Shown here: positions 16,151 to 23,426 of the stretch, one piece after another | Position numbering within the stretch: the stretch's first letter is position 1 | Layout of the letters: each line of letters begins with the position of its first letter | Assembly (NCBI GenBank): GCA_040902585.1 | Contig: JBBDXA010000031.1 | Span: forward strand, 1 to 48,442 | DNA: 48,442 nucleotides | From: JBBDXA01 sp040902585 | GTDB lineage: Bacteria; Planctomycetota; Phycisphaerae; Phycisphaerales; Phycisphaeraceae | Reading direction: 5' to 3' | Notes under the pieces: model-generated | The model's database searches: none | What the model was told of the DNA's origin: nothing | What the model saw: the letters and a program-made list of their open reading frames with translations, nothing else | Program-made: the position numbers and the translations under genes

Positions 16151-16894
16151 TCAGTCAGCCAACGCCGCGAACAGATCGCGGATCTCATCCTCGACTTCTT
16201 CAGGCGTCGCGACGGTCTCTTCGATCTGCGTGCGGATCACTTCACGATACCGCTGCCGCAACCGCTGGGCCGCCTTCTTCACCGCCGCCTCGGTCATGTT
16301 CAGTTCACCCGCAATGTCCGCATGACGTGACACATCGCCCGGATCGGTGAGTTGCGACTTGAGGCGATCAAACAGTCCTTCGCTGCCAGCCTTCGTGTAG
16401 TCCTGCCGCAGCGTGTTCATCGCTTGATCGAGCAGGGCGATCGCCCACCGGCGTTCGAACAGGCGCTCGGGCGTGGCGTCATCAGGCGGTTCGAGCCGGT
16501 AGCGCTCTTCAGCCTCGCCGGCGTCGAAGGAAATGACTCGCTTTCCGCCGCCGCGTTTCAGGGCGTTATCACGATCACGTTCGTTGGAGATGAAATGCTT
16601 CAGGCAGGCGAGCAGAAAGGCGCGGAATCTGCCTCGCTCGGGATCGAGGCCGATGAAATCATTCTTCTCCAGCAAGCGCACGAAGAAACCCTGCACGAGG
16701 TCCTGCGCTTCAGGCGAAGTGAAGCCGCGACGACGGACGAAGGCATAGAGCGGATACCAGTAGGCTTCACACAGCGACGCGAGCGCGACCTTCGCGGCGG
16801 AAGCATTCGAGCCGCCCGCGGCAAGCACGACGCTCCAGCGCGTGAGAGCGAAGCTCGAAGGGCCGGGCGGGTTGGAGTCAGAGGTGCGCGACAT
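16151..16894 (-). CDS. ECF-type RNA polymerase sigma factor (planctomycete, kinase-linked)
   Basis: 247 aa starting at the ATG at 16894 (MSRTSDSN). A longer start at 16915 would run into a REP palindrome, so I reject it. Region 2 is clear at about 35-95 (LCEAYWYPLYAFVRRRG...EAQDLVQGFFVRLLE...RGRFRAFLLACLKHFISNE), with the invariant EAQDLVQ helix. Region 4 at about 180-235 ends in a helix-turn-helix (RHADIAGELNMTEAAVKKAAQRLRQRY). The TEAAVKKAAQRLR form and the long loop between regions are typical of the large planctomycete ECF groups found beside Ser/Thr kinases. No anti-sigma factor is adjacent; control by the kinase at 13458 is a reasonable inference. Confidence 0.9.
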   Translation of the reverse strand: MSRTSDSNPPGPSSFALTRWSVVLAAGGSNASAAKVALASLCEAYWYPLYAFVRRRGFTSPEAQDLVQGFFVRLLEKNDFIGLDPERGRFRAFLLACLKHFISNERDRDNALKRGGGKRVISFDAGEAEERYRLEPPDDATPERLFERRWAIALLDQAMNTLRQDYTKAGSEGLFDRLKSQLTDPGDVSRHADIAGELNMTEAAVKKAAQRLRQRYREVIRTQIEETVATPEEVEDEIRDLFAALAD

Positions 16895-16916
16895 GCGGAT
16901 AGTGTAAGCCTGCATC

Positions 16917-16957
16917 GGGTGCCACGGGTCCAGGAGGCTCTGCGACGCAGACCCGTG
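16917..16957. repeat. REP element with GGGTGCCA head
   Basis: GGGTGCCACGGGTC (16917-16930) with CACGGGTC (16923-16930) pairing to GACCCGTG (16950-16957). Same head and outer stem as each arm of the 169-bp element at 2641 and 46760, but a different loop. It sits just upstream of the sigma factor start. Confidence 0.7.
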
Positions 16958-17023
16958 CGAGCGCCGGCGATCACCGATTACGCTGCGATGCATTCCGCTT
17001 CAGGCTATCGGCACGGGACTTTC

Positions 17024-17923
17024 TCACTTCTTCTTCAACTGTTCATCGAAGAACTTGAACATCTGTTCGAACGTGTGTTCCAGTTCCTTGCCGCCCCAGC
17101 CATGCGCAGCCCCGACGAGAATTTCCACGCGACCTTTCACGTTGGCCTTGGTCATGGCTTCGATCATCTTGAAAGCCTGCGTGTGTGGAACGAGCACATC
17201 CTTCGTGCCTTGAAAGAGAAGCATGGGGCCATCGGTCGCGTCGACATAGGTCAGCGGCGACGACTGTTTGTAGGCTTCGGGCTTGTCCTTGGGCAGGCCG
17301 CCGAGGAAGTCCTTGATGAGCCCTTGGGTAACGGGTGGAAGGTCATCGCCGGGCATATCGGTGGGGCCGAAGAACGCGACCGCCGCGTTGACTTTGCTGG
17401 CGACATCGGGCCAGCCGCTGTCGCCTTCGAGGCCGTCGTCCTTGTTCATGGTGTTGAGCAGCATGGAAAGGTGAGCGCCGGCACTGAAGCCGACGGCACC
17501 GATGCGATCGGGGTTGATGTTCAGTTCTTTCGCATGAGCGCGCAGGTATCGCACCGCACACTTGACGTCGTGGACCTGCGCGGGGAAGACGTGCTCGGGG
17601 CAGAAGCGATAGCTGACGGTGATGGCGACGTAGCCGCGCTGGGCGAACTGCCAGGCCTGGGCATTGTGGTGATCGCGATGGCCGGCGCGCCATGCGCCGC
17701 CGTGGATCAGAACGATGGCGGGCGCGGGCGGGCTGTTCTCGTCATGCTTCGCGGGCTTGGCGAGGTTGAACTTCAGTTCGATGTCGCCTGCCTTGCCGTA
17801 GGTGATGTTGGGTGTGAAGGTGACGTCGGCGGGAGGCTTGGGTTGATTCTTCGGTTGAGCGAAAGCGGTGAACGGGAGCAGGAGAAGGGCGGCGAGAAAG
17901 GTGATGGGGCGATTGTGTTGCAT
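17024..17923 (-). CDS. Secreted alpha/beta-hydrolase (BD-FAE/esterase type)
   Basis: 299 aa from the ATG at 17923. Signal peptide about 1-22 (MQHNRPITFLAALLLLPFTAFA). The alpha/beta-hydrolase core has the oxyanion motif HGGAW (74-78), nucleophile S147 in GFSAG, D242 in GTKDVLVP and H274 in AAHGWGG, a complete triad. The layout is that of the esterase/lipase group often annotated as acetyl or feruloyl esterases, frequent in polysaccharide-degrading planctomycetes. The substrate is unknown; an acyl ester on a carbohydrate is a guess. Located downstream of alanine dehydrogenase on the same strand with 96 nt between. Confidence 0.88.
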   Translation of the reverse strand: MQHNRPITFLAALLLLPFTAFAQPKNQPKPPADVTFTPNITYGKAGDIELKFNLAKPAKHDENSPPAPAIVLIHGGAWRAGHRDHHNAQAWQFAQRGYVAITVSYRFCPEHVFPAQVHDVKCAVRYLRAHAKELNINPDRIGAVGFSAGAHLSMLLNTMNKDDGLEGDSGWPDVASKVNAAVAFFGPTDMPGDDLPPVTQGLIKDFLGGLPKDKPEAYKQSSPLTYVDATDGPMLLFQGTKDVLVPHTQAFKMIEAMTKANVKGRVEILVGAAHGWGGKELEHTFEQMFKFFDEQLKKK

Positions 17924-18019
17924 AGGGGGACTCGGCGGCAGGTGTTGAGGGAGGTCGCAGGACTTTGCGGGTGGTCCTGCGGACCTACCGCTAAACGGGG
18001 TGCGGCGTTGCACTACGAA

Positions 18020-19123
18020 TCACGCGGTTTCTTCGTACCACGCCTTGACGGCTTCGTGCGTGAGCTTGCCATTGTGCATGTTCAGCGCGGAGTGAAACGC
18101 CCTGTCGCGCCCGCAGAGCGATTCGATGCTCTCCGACTTCAGGGCATTGGCGAGCTTGATCACATAAGGCTGCGTCGCGTGACACAAGGCCTGCGTGCTG
18201 GTGCGACCGACGGCACCGGGCATGTTGGTGACGCCGTAGTGAACGACGCCTTCGACGATGTAGGTTGGATCGGCATGCGTGGTGGGTCTGATGGTCTCGA
18301 CGCAGCCGCCCTGATCGACGCCGACGTCAACGATGACCGAACCGTTCTTCATCGCCTTGAGCATGTCGCGGCTGATGAGCGTGGGGCAGCGCCCGCCGGG
18401 AATGAGCACCGCGCCGATGACGAGGTCCGCCTGGAGGACATACTCGCGGATGGCGTGCGGATCGCTGTAGACTTCCGTCACGTTGGCGGGCATCACGTCA
18501 TCGACATAGCGCAGGCGGTCGAGGTTCACATCCATGACCGTGACATTCGCGCCCAGGCCGGCGGCGACCTTCGCGGCATTCGTTCCCACGACGCCCGCGC
18601 CGAGGATGAGCACATTGCCCGGCTCCACGCCCGTGACGCCGCCGAGCAGGATGCCGCGGCCCTGCATGGGTTTCTCAAGGTATTTCGCGCCCTCCTGAAT
18701 GCTCATGCGGCCGGCGACTTCACTCATGGGCGTGAGCAGCGGCAGGCGCCCCGCGCTGTCCGTGAGCGTTTCGTAGGCCAGCGCGGTGATGCCGAGTTTC
18801 AGGCACGCATCGGTCAGGCCGCGGTCGGCGGCGAAGTGAAAGTACGTGAACACCACCTGCCCGCGTTTCATCATGGCCAGCTCCGGGCCGATCGGCTCTT
18901 TCACTTTCAAGATGATGTCGGCCGTGGCAAAGAGGGCGGCGTGATCGTCGATCAGCGTCGCGCCTGCCGCTTCGTACATCGCATTCTCATAGCCGCTGCC
19001 GACGCCCGCATCCTTTTCGATGAGCACGGTGTGGCCCGCATCAGTGAGCATGTCCGCGGTGACGGGCAGCATGGCGACGCGGTATTCATCCGACTTAATC
19101 TCGCGGGGGACACCGATGATCAT
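18020..19123 (-). CDS. ald: Alanine dehydrogenase
   Basis: 367-aa NAD-dependent enzyme interconverting L-alanine and pyruvate plus ammonium. K75 (VKEP), H96 (YFHFAAD) and D270 (VDVGVDQGG) fall at the same numbers as the catalytic residues of the Mycobacterium tuberculosis enzyme. The Rossmann motif GAGVVG is at 175-180, with an acidic residue at the end of beta-2 (VMDVN). Start and length match the family exactly (MIIGVPREIKSDEYRVA). Role: alanine catabolism or redox balance. It heads the - strand block and has 300 nt of non-coding sequence upstream before a REPIN. Confidence 0.97.
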   Translation of the reverse strand: MIIGVPREIKSDEYRVAMLPVTADMLTDAGHTVLIEKDAGVGSGYENAMYEAAGATLIDDHAALFATADIILKVKEPIGPELAMMKRGQVVFTYFHFAADRGLTDACLKLGITALAYETLTDSAGRLPLLTPMSEVAGRMSIQEGAKYLEKPMQGRGILLGGVTGVEPGNVLILGAGVVGTNAAKVAAGLGANVTVMDVNLDRLRYVDDVMPANVTEVYSDPHAIREYVLQADLVIGAVLIPGGRCPTLISRDMLKAMKNGSVIVDVGVDQGGCVETIRPTTHADPTYIVEGVVHYGVTNMPGAVGRTSTQALCHATQPYVIKLANALKSESIESLCGRDRAFHSALNMHNGKLTHEAVKAWYEETA

Positions 19124-19382
19124 GGGAGGCGAACTCCGGTAGGGAAAAACTTCGACGCGGAGTGAGAAGTGTAATCAGTGCGAGGCGGGCCGTGTCGGGT
19201 CCGGGGAACAAAGGGTCGACCTCATCGAAACTTCGAATCGTCATCGTCCGGAAGGATCGTCTGCTCAACCGTAGCCGCCCACACGGACAACAAGCCGCCG
19301 GGAGAACCCGCGGCCACCATGCGCTCCAGTTGATCGCGTACCGGACCGCAAGATCGTTTCAATTCGGGGAACTGAAGCAACC

Positions 19383-19443
19383 TAGCGAGCCGGGCCGTAT
19401 TCGGCCCGGTGCGGGCAGGGGGCGAATACGCCCCGGCTCGCTA
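19383..19443. repeat. REPIN-like pair (TAGCGAGCCGGG...)
   Basis: Left unit TAGCGAGCCGGGCCGTATTC from 19383, right unit its inverse ending in CGGCTCGCTA at 19443. Each has an inner hairpin around GTATTCG/CGAATAC. The right end CTA (19441-19443) is the reverse complement of the TAG stop codon of the Uma2-type gene, so the repeat supplies that stop. Confidence 0.8.
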
Positions 19444-20145
19444 CCGCGATTTCAGGCGATGGACGAAACCCGCATGCTCGGGCGTCGACTCCGTCCCGCG
19501 CTTGACGCCTTGCGACACGGCCGGCAGATCACCCCGCCGCAGAGCCGCTTCGTCGAGCCACAAGCCGGGGAAGACTTCGCTCTTGTAGAAGCCGTCATCG
19601 CTCAGCGGCAGTTTCTCATAGCGGCCTTCGCGGAGGCTGAACCAGTCGATGGCGTCATCGCGCACGCGCCAGACGAGGTACTCACGCACGCCGTGGCGGC
19701 GGTAGACGTCGAGCTTGTCGTGCAGGTCGAAGCTGACGGTGGAGTTAGCGACCTCGGCAACGAACTCGGGCGGGCCTTCGAGGTAGCCGGCCTTCGTAAC
19801 CCGGCTTTGTCCGCCTGCCGATTCGGGGATGCGAAGCAGGGCATCCGGCTCAGGCACGTTGTCTTCATCGAGGCGCATGGAGGAAGGCGCACCGACCGCG
19901 ACGCCGGGAGTCAGCGCGGTGTAAAAGGAAAGCCAGCCGAGGAGATTGGCATGCGGATTGGAATGAAACGCGTAATTGATCGGCGACATGATGCGCACCA
20001 CCCCGTTAATCAACTCCGCACGCTTCGGCGCGGTTTCATCATCGCAATAGCGCAGAAACTCCGTCGCCGTCAACCGGTCGCCGGCTTCCAGCGGCGGCAA
20101 CTTGGACGAGGGACGGCGGCCGTGTTGCGAAGGGATCGCGGACAT
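19441..20145 (-). CDS. Uma2-family (DUF820) putative nuclease
   Basis: 234 aa from the ATG at 20145 (MSAIPSQHG); a longer start would run through a REP hairpin. It has the Uma2/DUF820 pattern of the PD-(D/E)xK superfamily: E44 in AELINGVV, D101 in VPEPDAL, E131 in EFVAEV and K144 in KLDVYRRHGVREYLVW. Residues needed for metal-dependent cleavage are therefore present. The family is greatly expanded in cyanobacteria and planctomycetes and its biological role is unclear. The stop codon coincides with the edge of a REPIN, so the last residues may have been set by that insertion. Confidence 0.88.
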   Translation of the reverse strand: MSAIPSQHGRRPSSKLPPLEAGDRLTATEFLRYCDDETAPKRAELINGVVRIMSPINYAFHSNPHANLLGWLSFYTALTPGVAVGAPSSMRLDEDNVPEPDALLRIPESAGGQSRVTKAGYLEGPPEFVAEVANSTVSFDLHDKLDVYRRHGVREYLVWRVRDDAIDWFSLREGRYEKLPLSDDGFYKSEVFPGLWLDEAALRRGDLPAVSQGVKRGTESTPEHAGFVHRLKSR

Positions 20146-20175
20146 GTGTTGGATTATAGCCGACCCCCGCTGCGA

Positions 20176-20197
20176 CCCACCGACAGGAGTCGGTGGG
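20176..20197. repeat. REP hairpin CCCACCGAC-AGGA-GTCGGTGGG
   Basis: Perfect 9-bp stem with 4-nt loop, followed by CTTTG. A second copy with loop AGGC is at 22420-22441, also followed by CTTTG. Lies between the Uma2-type start and the dnaN stop. Confidence 0.8.
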
Positions 20198-20246
20198 CTT
20201 TGCAATCTATTCATCACTTCACGCTGACCGCACGTTCACCGCACGT

Positions 20247-21347
20247 TCACTGCAAATTCACCGGCATCACCACATACAGAAAGTTCTGCCCCGTCCTTAC
20301 CACGCCCGGCTTGTTCGAGGCCTTCATATCAATCTGTACCTGCTCCGTCGGAATCACCTTCAGTGCATCAAGAAGATAGAAAGGATTGAAGCCGATCTCG
20401 ATCGGATCGCCTTCGTAACCGGGCAGGTCCACATCAATCTCCGCTTCGCCCAGTTCCGGAGCCCTGCTGGTCAGCTTCAACTTGCCTTTGCTGAACGCGA
20501 GCTTCACGCCTTTGCTCTCTTCATTTGTCAGCAGCGAAGCGCGACGCACAGCACTGGTCAGTGCGCCAGTGTCGATCGTGGCTTTCTTGTCGCCATCCTT
20601 GGGCACCACATCCTTATAAGGAGGGAAGTTGCCTTCGACGAGGTTCGACGCGAGCAGGGCGTAATCGGTGGCGAAGAGAATCTGGTTGTCAGCGATCTTC
20701 ACGCGCACGATCTCTTCCGCATCGCTGAGCAGTTTCAGGAGCTGTTGAAGGGCGCGGGTGGGAACGATGGCGGACTTCGTCGTTTTCTTGTCGCCTTTGC
20801 ATTCGCCGCGCGCCTGCGCGAGGCGGTGCCCATCGGTGGCGACCACTGTCAGTTTGTTGCCATCGCGTTCGAGCAGGACGCCGTTGATGGCGTAGCGGCT
20901 GTTCTCTCTCGCAGTGGCGTAAATGGTTTGATGCACGAGCTGGCTGAGCTGGCCGGCGGAGACTTCGAAATCCGCATCGCCGGTGAACTCGGGGACGTTG
21001 GGGAAGTCGCCCACGGGGTAGCCGTACATCTTGAAGTGCGAGTCCTGGCCGCGGATGTGGGTCTCATTGCCATCGGTTTCGATGGTGAGCGTGGGGTCGA
21101 GCGACTCGCGGACGATCTGGCTGATCTTGTCAGCCGGGACGAGCACTTCGCCGGGCTCCTGAATATCGACGCGCGCGGTGCTGAAGCGAATGGCCGCTTC
21201 CAGATCGGTGGCCTGGACGGTGAGCGTGCCGTCGGCTGCCGCGAGCTTGACGCAGGTCAGCACGGGCTTGGGCGTGCGGGAGACGACAACGCCGCTCACC
21301 AGGTTGAGGGCTTCGACAAGGGCGGCTCGGTCGCAGATCACTTTCAT
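20247..21347 (-). CDS. dnaN: DNA polymerase III subunit beta (sliding clamp)
   Basis: 366 aa, the normal length of the beta clamp, starting at the ATG at 21347 (MKVICDRAALVEALNLVSGVV). Recognised by the three-domain layout: SRTPKPVLTCVKLAA early, VVATDGHRLAQA at the end of domain 2, LLASNLVEGNFPPYKDVVP in the linker to domain 3, and a C-terminal YVVMPVNLQ in place of the usual YxxMPMRL. The homodimeric ring tethers polymerase III to DNA. It is not beside dnaA, recF or gyrB, so this locus does not show the classical origin arrangement. Divergent from rpmI. Confidence 0.96.
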   Translation of the reverse strand: MKVICDRAALVEALNLVSGVVVSRTPKPVLTCVKLAAADGTLTVQATDLEAAIRFSTARVDIQEPGEVLVPADKISQIVRESLDPTLTIETDGNETHIRGQDSHFKMYGYPVGDFPNVPEFTGDADFEVSAGQLSQLVHQTIYATARENSRYAINGVLLERDGNKLTVVATDGHRLAQARGECKGDKKTTKSAIVPTRALQQLLKLLSDAEEIVRVKIADNQILFATDYALLASNLVEGNFPPYKDVVPKDGDKKATIDTGALTSAVRRASLLTNEESKGVKLAFSKGKLKLTSRAPELGEAEIDVDLPGYEGDPIEIGFNPFYLLDALKVIPTEQVQIDMKASNKPGVVRTGQNFLYVVMPVNLQ

Positions 21348-21470
21348 GGGGCAAAATCCTTTCCGCCGTGGGCCGATCCGCAACTGGCGGACACGGCGGA
21401 CATGCGCGAACGGGAATCCGTAAGCGGCACAAGGTACCGCCCGGGCCTTTGCCCGGCAACTCGCAGGCGT

Positions 21471-21498
21471 TTGCGAGGCGGGCGGCAATCGGTACAAT
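21471..21498 (+). promoter_or_regulatory. Candidate sigma70-type promoter of rpmI
   Basis: TTGCGA (21471-21476), 16-nt spacer, TACAAT (21493-21498), followed by Shine-Dalgarno AAGGAAG (21519-21525) and ATG at 21531. Good match to the housekeeping consensus. Confidence 0.55.
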
Positions 21499-21530
21499 AT
21501 GCGGCTCGACTCAGTCTTAAGGAAGCGGTT

Positions 21531-21791
21531 ATGGCCAAGAAATACAAGTTTAAGCCGAACAAAGGTCTGCTCAAGCGTGTCAAGATCAGTGGGCGCGGCA
21601 AGGTGAAGTTCAAACGCGCCGGCGGCACGCACCTGATGAGCGGCACCACGGGCAACCAGAAGCGCAAGCTTCGCAATCGTGCCTACGTCAAGGGCGGCGA
21701 TATCCGTCGCATCGGCCGCATGCTCCAGATGCGCCTGATTCCCGCTGACCGCCGCAAGCCCGAACCCGAAGGCGAAACCGCAACCGCTTGA
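21531..21791 (+). CDS. rpmI: 50S ribosomal protein L35
   Basis: 86 aa, slightly long for L35 because of an acidic tail (RKPEPEGETATA). Recognised by the basic N-terminus MAKKYKFKPNKGLLKRVKISGRGKVKFKRAGG-TH and KRKLRNRAYV. Strong Shine-Dalgarno AAGGAAG 5 nt before the ATG. Followed by rplT, as in most bacteria, but the usual upstream partner infC is 23 kb away at 44547 on the other strand. The gap to rplT is 160 nt and contains short repeats. Confidence 0.95.
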   Translation: MAKKYKFKPNKGLLKRVKISGRGKVKFKRAGGTHLMSGTTGNQKRKLRNRAYVKGGDIRRIGRMLQMRLIPADRRKPEPEGETATA

Positions 21792-21798
21792 TGAAGCA

Positions 21799-21869
21799 GC
21801 AGGAGGCAGGAGCAGGAGGCAGTGAAATCCTAATCCTAATCCTGCCGTCTGCTCCAGTCGTCTGCCGCC
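21799..21869. repeat. Weaker heptamer array C (GCAGGAG) between rpmI and rplT
   Basis: GCAGGAG-GCAGGAG-CAGGAGG-CAG (21799-21822), two TAATCC hexamers, then inverted related units CTGCCGT-CTGCTCC and CTGCCGCC. Less regular than arrays A, D and E but the same facing-arm layout. It begins 8 nt after the rpmI stop. Confidence 0.55.
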
Positions 21870-21951
21870 TTTTGAAGAAACACACCGTGAACCGGGCCCC
21901 CAAGTCTGCCTTTAGCGCAGCCCCGTATTCGCACCTTGTTGGAGTATTGTC

Positions 21952-22326
21952 ATGCCTCGAGTCCCCAAGGGTCACGCGACCCGCAAGTCCAAGAACCGCT
22001 GGTTCAAGCTCGCCAAGGGCCACCGCGGTTCGCGCAGCCGCTGCTGGCGCAAGGTCAAGCATGCGGTCATCCGCGCGGGTGTTTACGCCACGCGCCACCG
22101 CAAGCTCGTCAAGCGCGACTACCGCAGCCTGTGGATCATCCGCATCAACGCCGCTTCCCGCGCCCGCGGCCTGTCCTACAGCAGGCTCATCGCCGGCCTC
22201 AAGGCGGCGCTCATCGACCTCAACCGCAAAATGCTCAGCGAGATCGCCATTCACGATCCCGTGGTGTTCGACAAGATCGTCGAAATCGCCAAGGCGGCTC
22301 TGCCCGCTTCCGCGAAGGCGGCCTGA
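21952..22326 (+). CDS. rplT: 50S ribosomal protein L20
   Basis: 124 aa. Nearly every L20 landmark is visible: MPRVPKGHATRKSKNRWFKLAKGHRGSRSRCWR at the N-terminus, KRDYRSLWIIRINAASR in the middle, and the helical C-terminal GLSYSRLIAGLKAALIDLNRKMLSEIAI. It binds 23S rRNA early in large-subunit assembly; in other bacteria it can repress its own operon through the mRNA leader. Whether the 160-nt leader here serves that purpose cannot be decided by eye. A terminator hairpin follows. Confidence 0.97.
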   Translation: MPRVPKGHATRKSKNRWFKLAKGHRGSRSRCWRKVKHAVIRAGVYATRHRKLVKRDYRSLWIIRINAASRARGLSYSRLIAGLKAALIDLNRKMLSEIAIHDPVVFDKIVEIAKAALPASAKAA

Positions 22327-22352
22327 GTTATCACACGTTGATCAAACCATTC

Positions 22353-22382
22353 ACCCGCAGGCGATTGCTTGCGGGTTGTTTT
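22353..22382 (+). terminator. Rho-independent terminator of rplT
   Basis: ACCCGCA (22353-22359) / TGCGGGT (22370-22376) with a 10-nt loop, followed by TGTTTTA. Confidence 0.65.
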
Positions 22383-22419
22383 ACGCGCGGGGGTTGGTCG
22401 ATAGTGTGTGATCGGGTCA

Positions 22420-22441
22420 CCCACCGACAGGCGTCGGTGGG
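22420..22441. repeat. REP hairpin CCCACCGAC-AGGC-GTCGGTGGG
   Basis: Second copy of the element at 20176, with the loop changed by one base and the same CTTTG tail. Lies after the rplT terminator and before heptamer array D. Confidence 0.8.
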
Positions 22442-22458
22442 CTTTGATCGATTGCACT

Positions 22459-22500
22459 GACTCCTGACCCCTGACTCCTGACCCCTGACCCCTGAATCCT
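22459..22500. repeat. Heptamer array D (GACTCCT/GACCCCT)
   Basis: Six exact 7-nt units: GACTCCT, GACCCCT, GACTCCT, GACCCCT, GACCCCT, GAATCCT. One more 7-nt step (GAACACC) leads straight to the ATG at 22508, so the start codon is in register with the array. Single arm; no facing arm found. Confidence 0.9.
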
Positions 22501-22507
22501 GAACACC

Positions 22508-23275
22508 ATGCCTATCGAAGACGATCTGCGACTGAGCAAAGACACCTGGCGGATGTTTCGCATCCTGTCGGAGTTTGTCGATGGATTTGAAACGCTCAAC
22601 CGCATCGGGCCTGCCGTGTCCGTGTTCGGCTCGGCGCGCACGAAGAAGAGCGATCCGTATTACAAGATGGCGGTGAAGTGCGCGAAGCTGCTGGTCAAGA
22701 GCGATTTCGCCGTGATCACCGGCGGCGGGCCTGGCATCATGGAAGCCGCCAACAAAGGCGCGACGCAGGCCGGCGGCAAGAGCGTGGGCCTGAACATCAG
22801 CCTGCCCATGGAGCAGAGCGCCAATCCTTTCATCAGCCAGGAACTCAGCCTGAACTTTCGCTACTTCTTCGTCCGCAAGGTCATGTTCGTCAAGTACGCC
22901 AGCGGGTTCATCATCTTCCCCGGCGGCTTCGGCACCATGGACGAATATTTCGAATCCATGACCCTCATCCAGACGCTGAAGATCGATCCGTTCCCCGTCG
23001 TCTGCATCGGTCACGGTTACTGGGACGGCCTCGTGAAATGGTTGAAGCACACCATGCTCGATGAATATGCTTGTATCTCGCCCAACGACATGGACCTGTT
23101 CTCAGTGACCGATGACGTAAACGAAGCGGTGCGGATCATCATGGACTTTCATGCAAAGAAGAAGAAGGAGGGACCGATGTCGCCCCTATCCCAAGGCCCG
23201 GCCGGCGAGCATACCGCCGAGGGCACGCGCGTGGGCATCGATCCGCGCCGGGAGTTTCCAAGGCCACCGATGTGA
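22508..23275 (+). CDS. LOG-family (TIGR00730-type) protein
   Basis: 255 aa. It carries both signatures of the lysine-decarboxylase-like/LOG family: GGGPGIMEAAN (72-82) and PGGFGTMDE (138-146), in a Rossmann-type fold with VSVFGSAR at about 38-44. Characterised relatives are nucleotide 5'-monophosphate phosphoribohydrolases that release free cytokinin-type bases; the older label lysine decarboxylase is wrong for the family. A C-terminal tail of about 30 residues (KKKKEGPMSPLSQGP...) is unstructured. No Shine-Dalgarno: the ATG follows array D directly. Confidence 0.92.
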   Translation: MPIEDDLRLSKDTWRMFRILSEFVDGFETLNRIGPAVSVFGSARTKKSDPYYKMAVKCAKLLVKSDFAVITGGGPGIMEAANKGATQAGGKSVGLNISLPMEQSANPFISQELSLNFRYFFVRKVMFVKYASGFIIFPGGFGTMDEYFESMTLIQTLKIDPFPVVCIGHGYWDGLVKWLKHTMLDEYACISPNDMDLFSVTDDVNEAVRIIMDFHAKKKKEGPMSPLSQGPAGEHTAEGTRVGIDPRREFPRPPM

Positions 23276-23280
23276 GAAGA

Positions 23281-23420
23281 GCTGTCAGCTATCAGCTGTC
23301 AGCTATGAGCTATCAGCTATGAGCTATGAGCTATGAGCTATCAGCTATGAGCCTTGGTTGTGCGCGGATCGCCGCAATGCGGCTTGAACTGAAAGCTGAT
23401 GGCTGAAAGCTGATAGCTTA
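23281..23420. repeat. Heptamer array E (GCTATSA/GCTGTCA), two facing arms
   Basis: Ten exact 7-nt units fill 23281-23350 (GCTGTCA, GCTATCA, GCTGTCA, GCTATGA and so on). A facing arm at 23386-23420 holds four inverted units (read on the - strand GCTATCA, GCTTTCA, GCCATCA, GCTTTCA). The array starts 6 nt after the LOG stop codon and ends 6 nt before the SRAP ATG, filling the whole intergenic space. Confidence 0.9.
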
Positions 23421-23426
23421 GCGCCC

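Noticed and set aside
16352..19165. 937-aa open frame on the + strand
   Set aside because: It is antisense to the sigma factor, esterase and alanine dehydrogenase genes, all with clear motifs. Long antisense frames are common at this GC content.
19162..20379. 405-aa + strand frame
   Set aside because: Antisense of the Uma2-type gene and dnaN end; passes through REP palindromes.
20247..21347. Replication origin near dnaN
   Set aside because: No dnaA gene, no cluster of TTATNCACA boxes and no AT-rich unwinding region seen around dnaN.
973..23420. Heptamer arrays as CRISPR
   Set aside because: Units are 7 nt with no spacers between them, and no cas genes are present.
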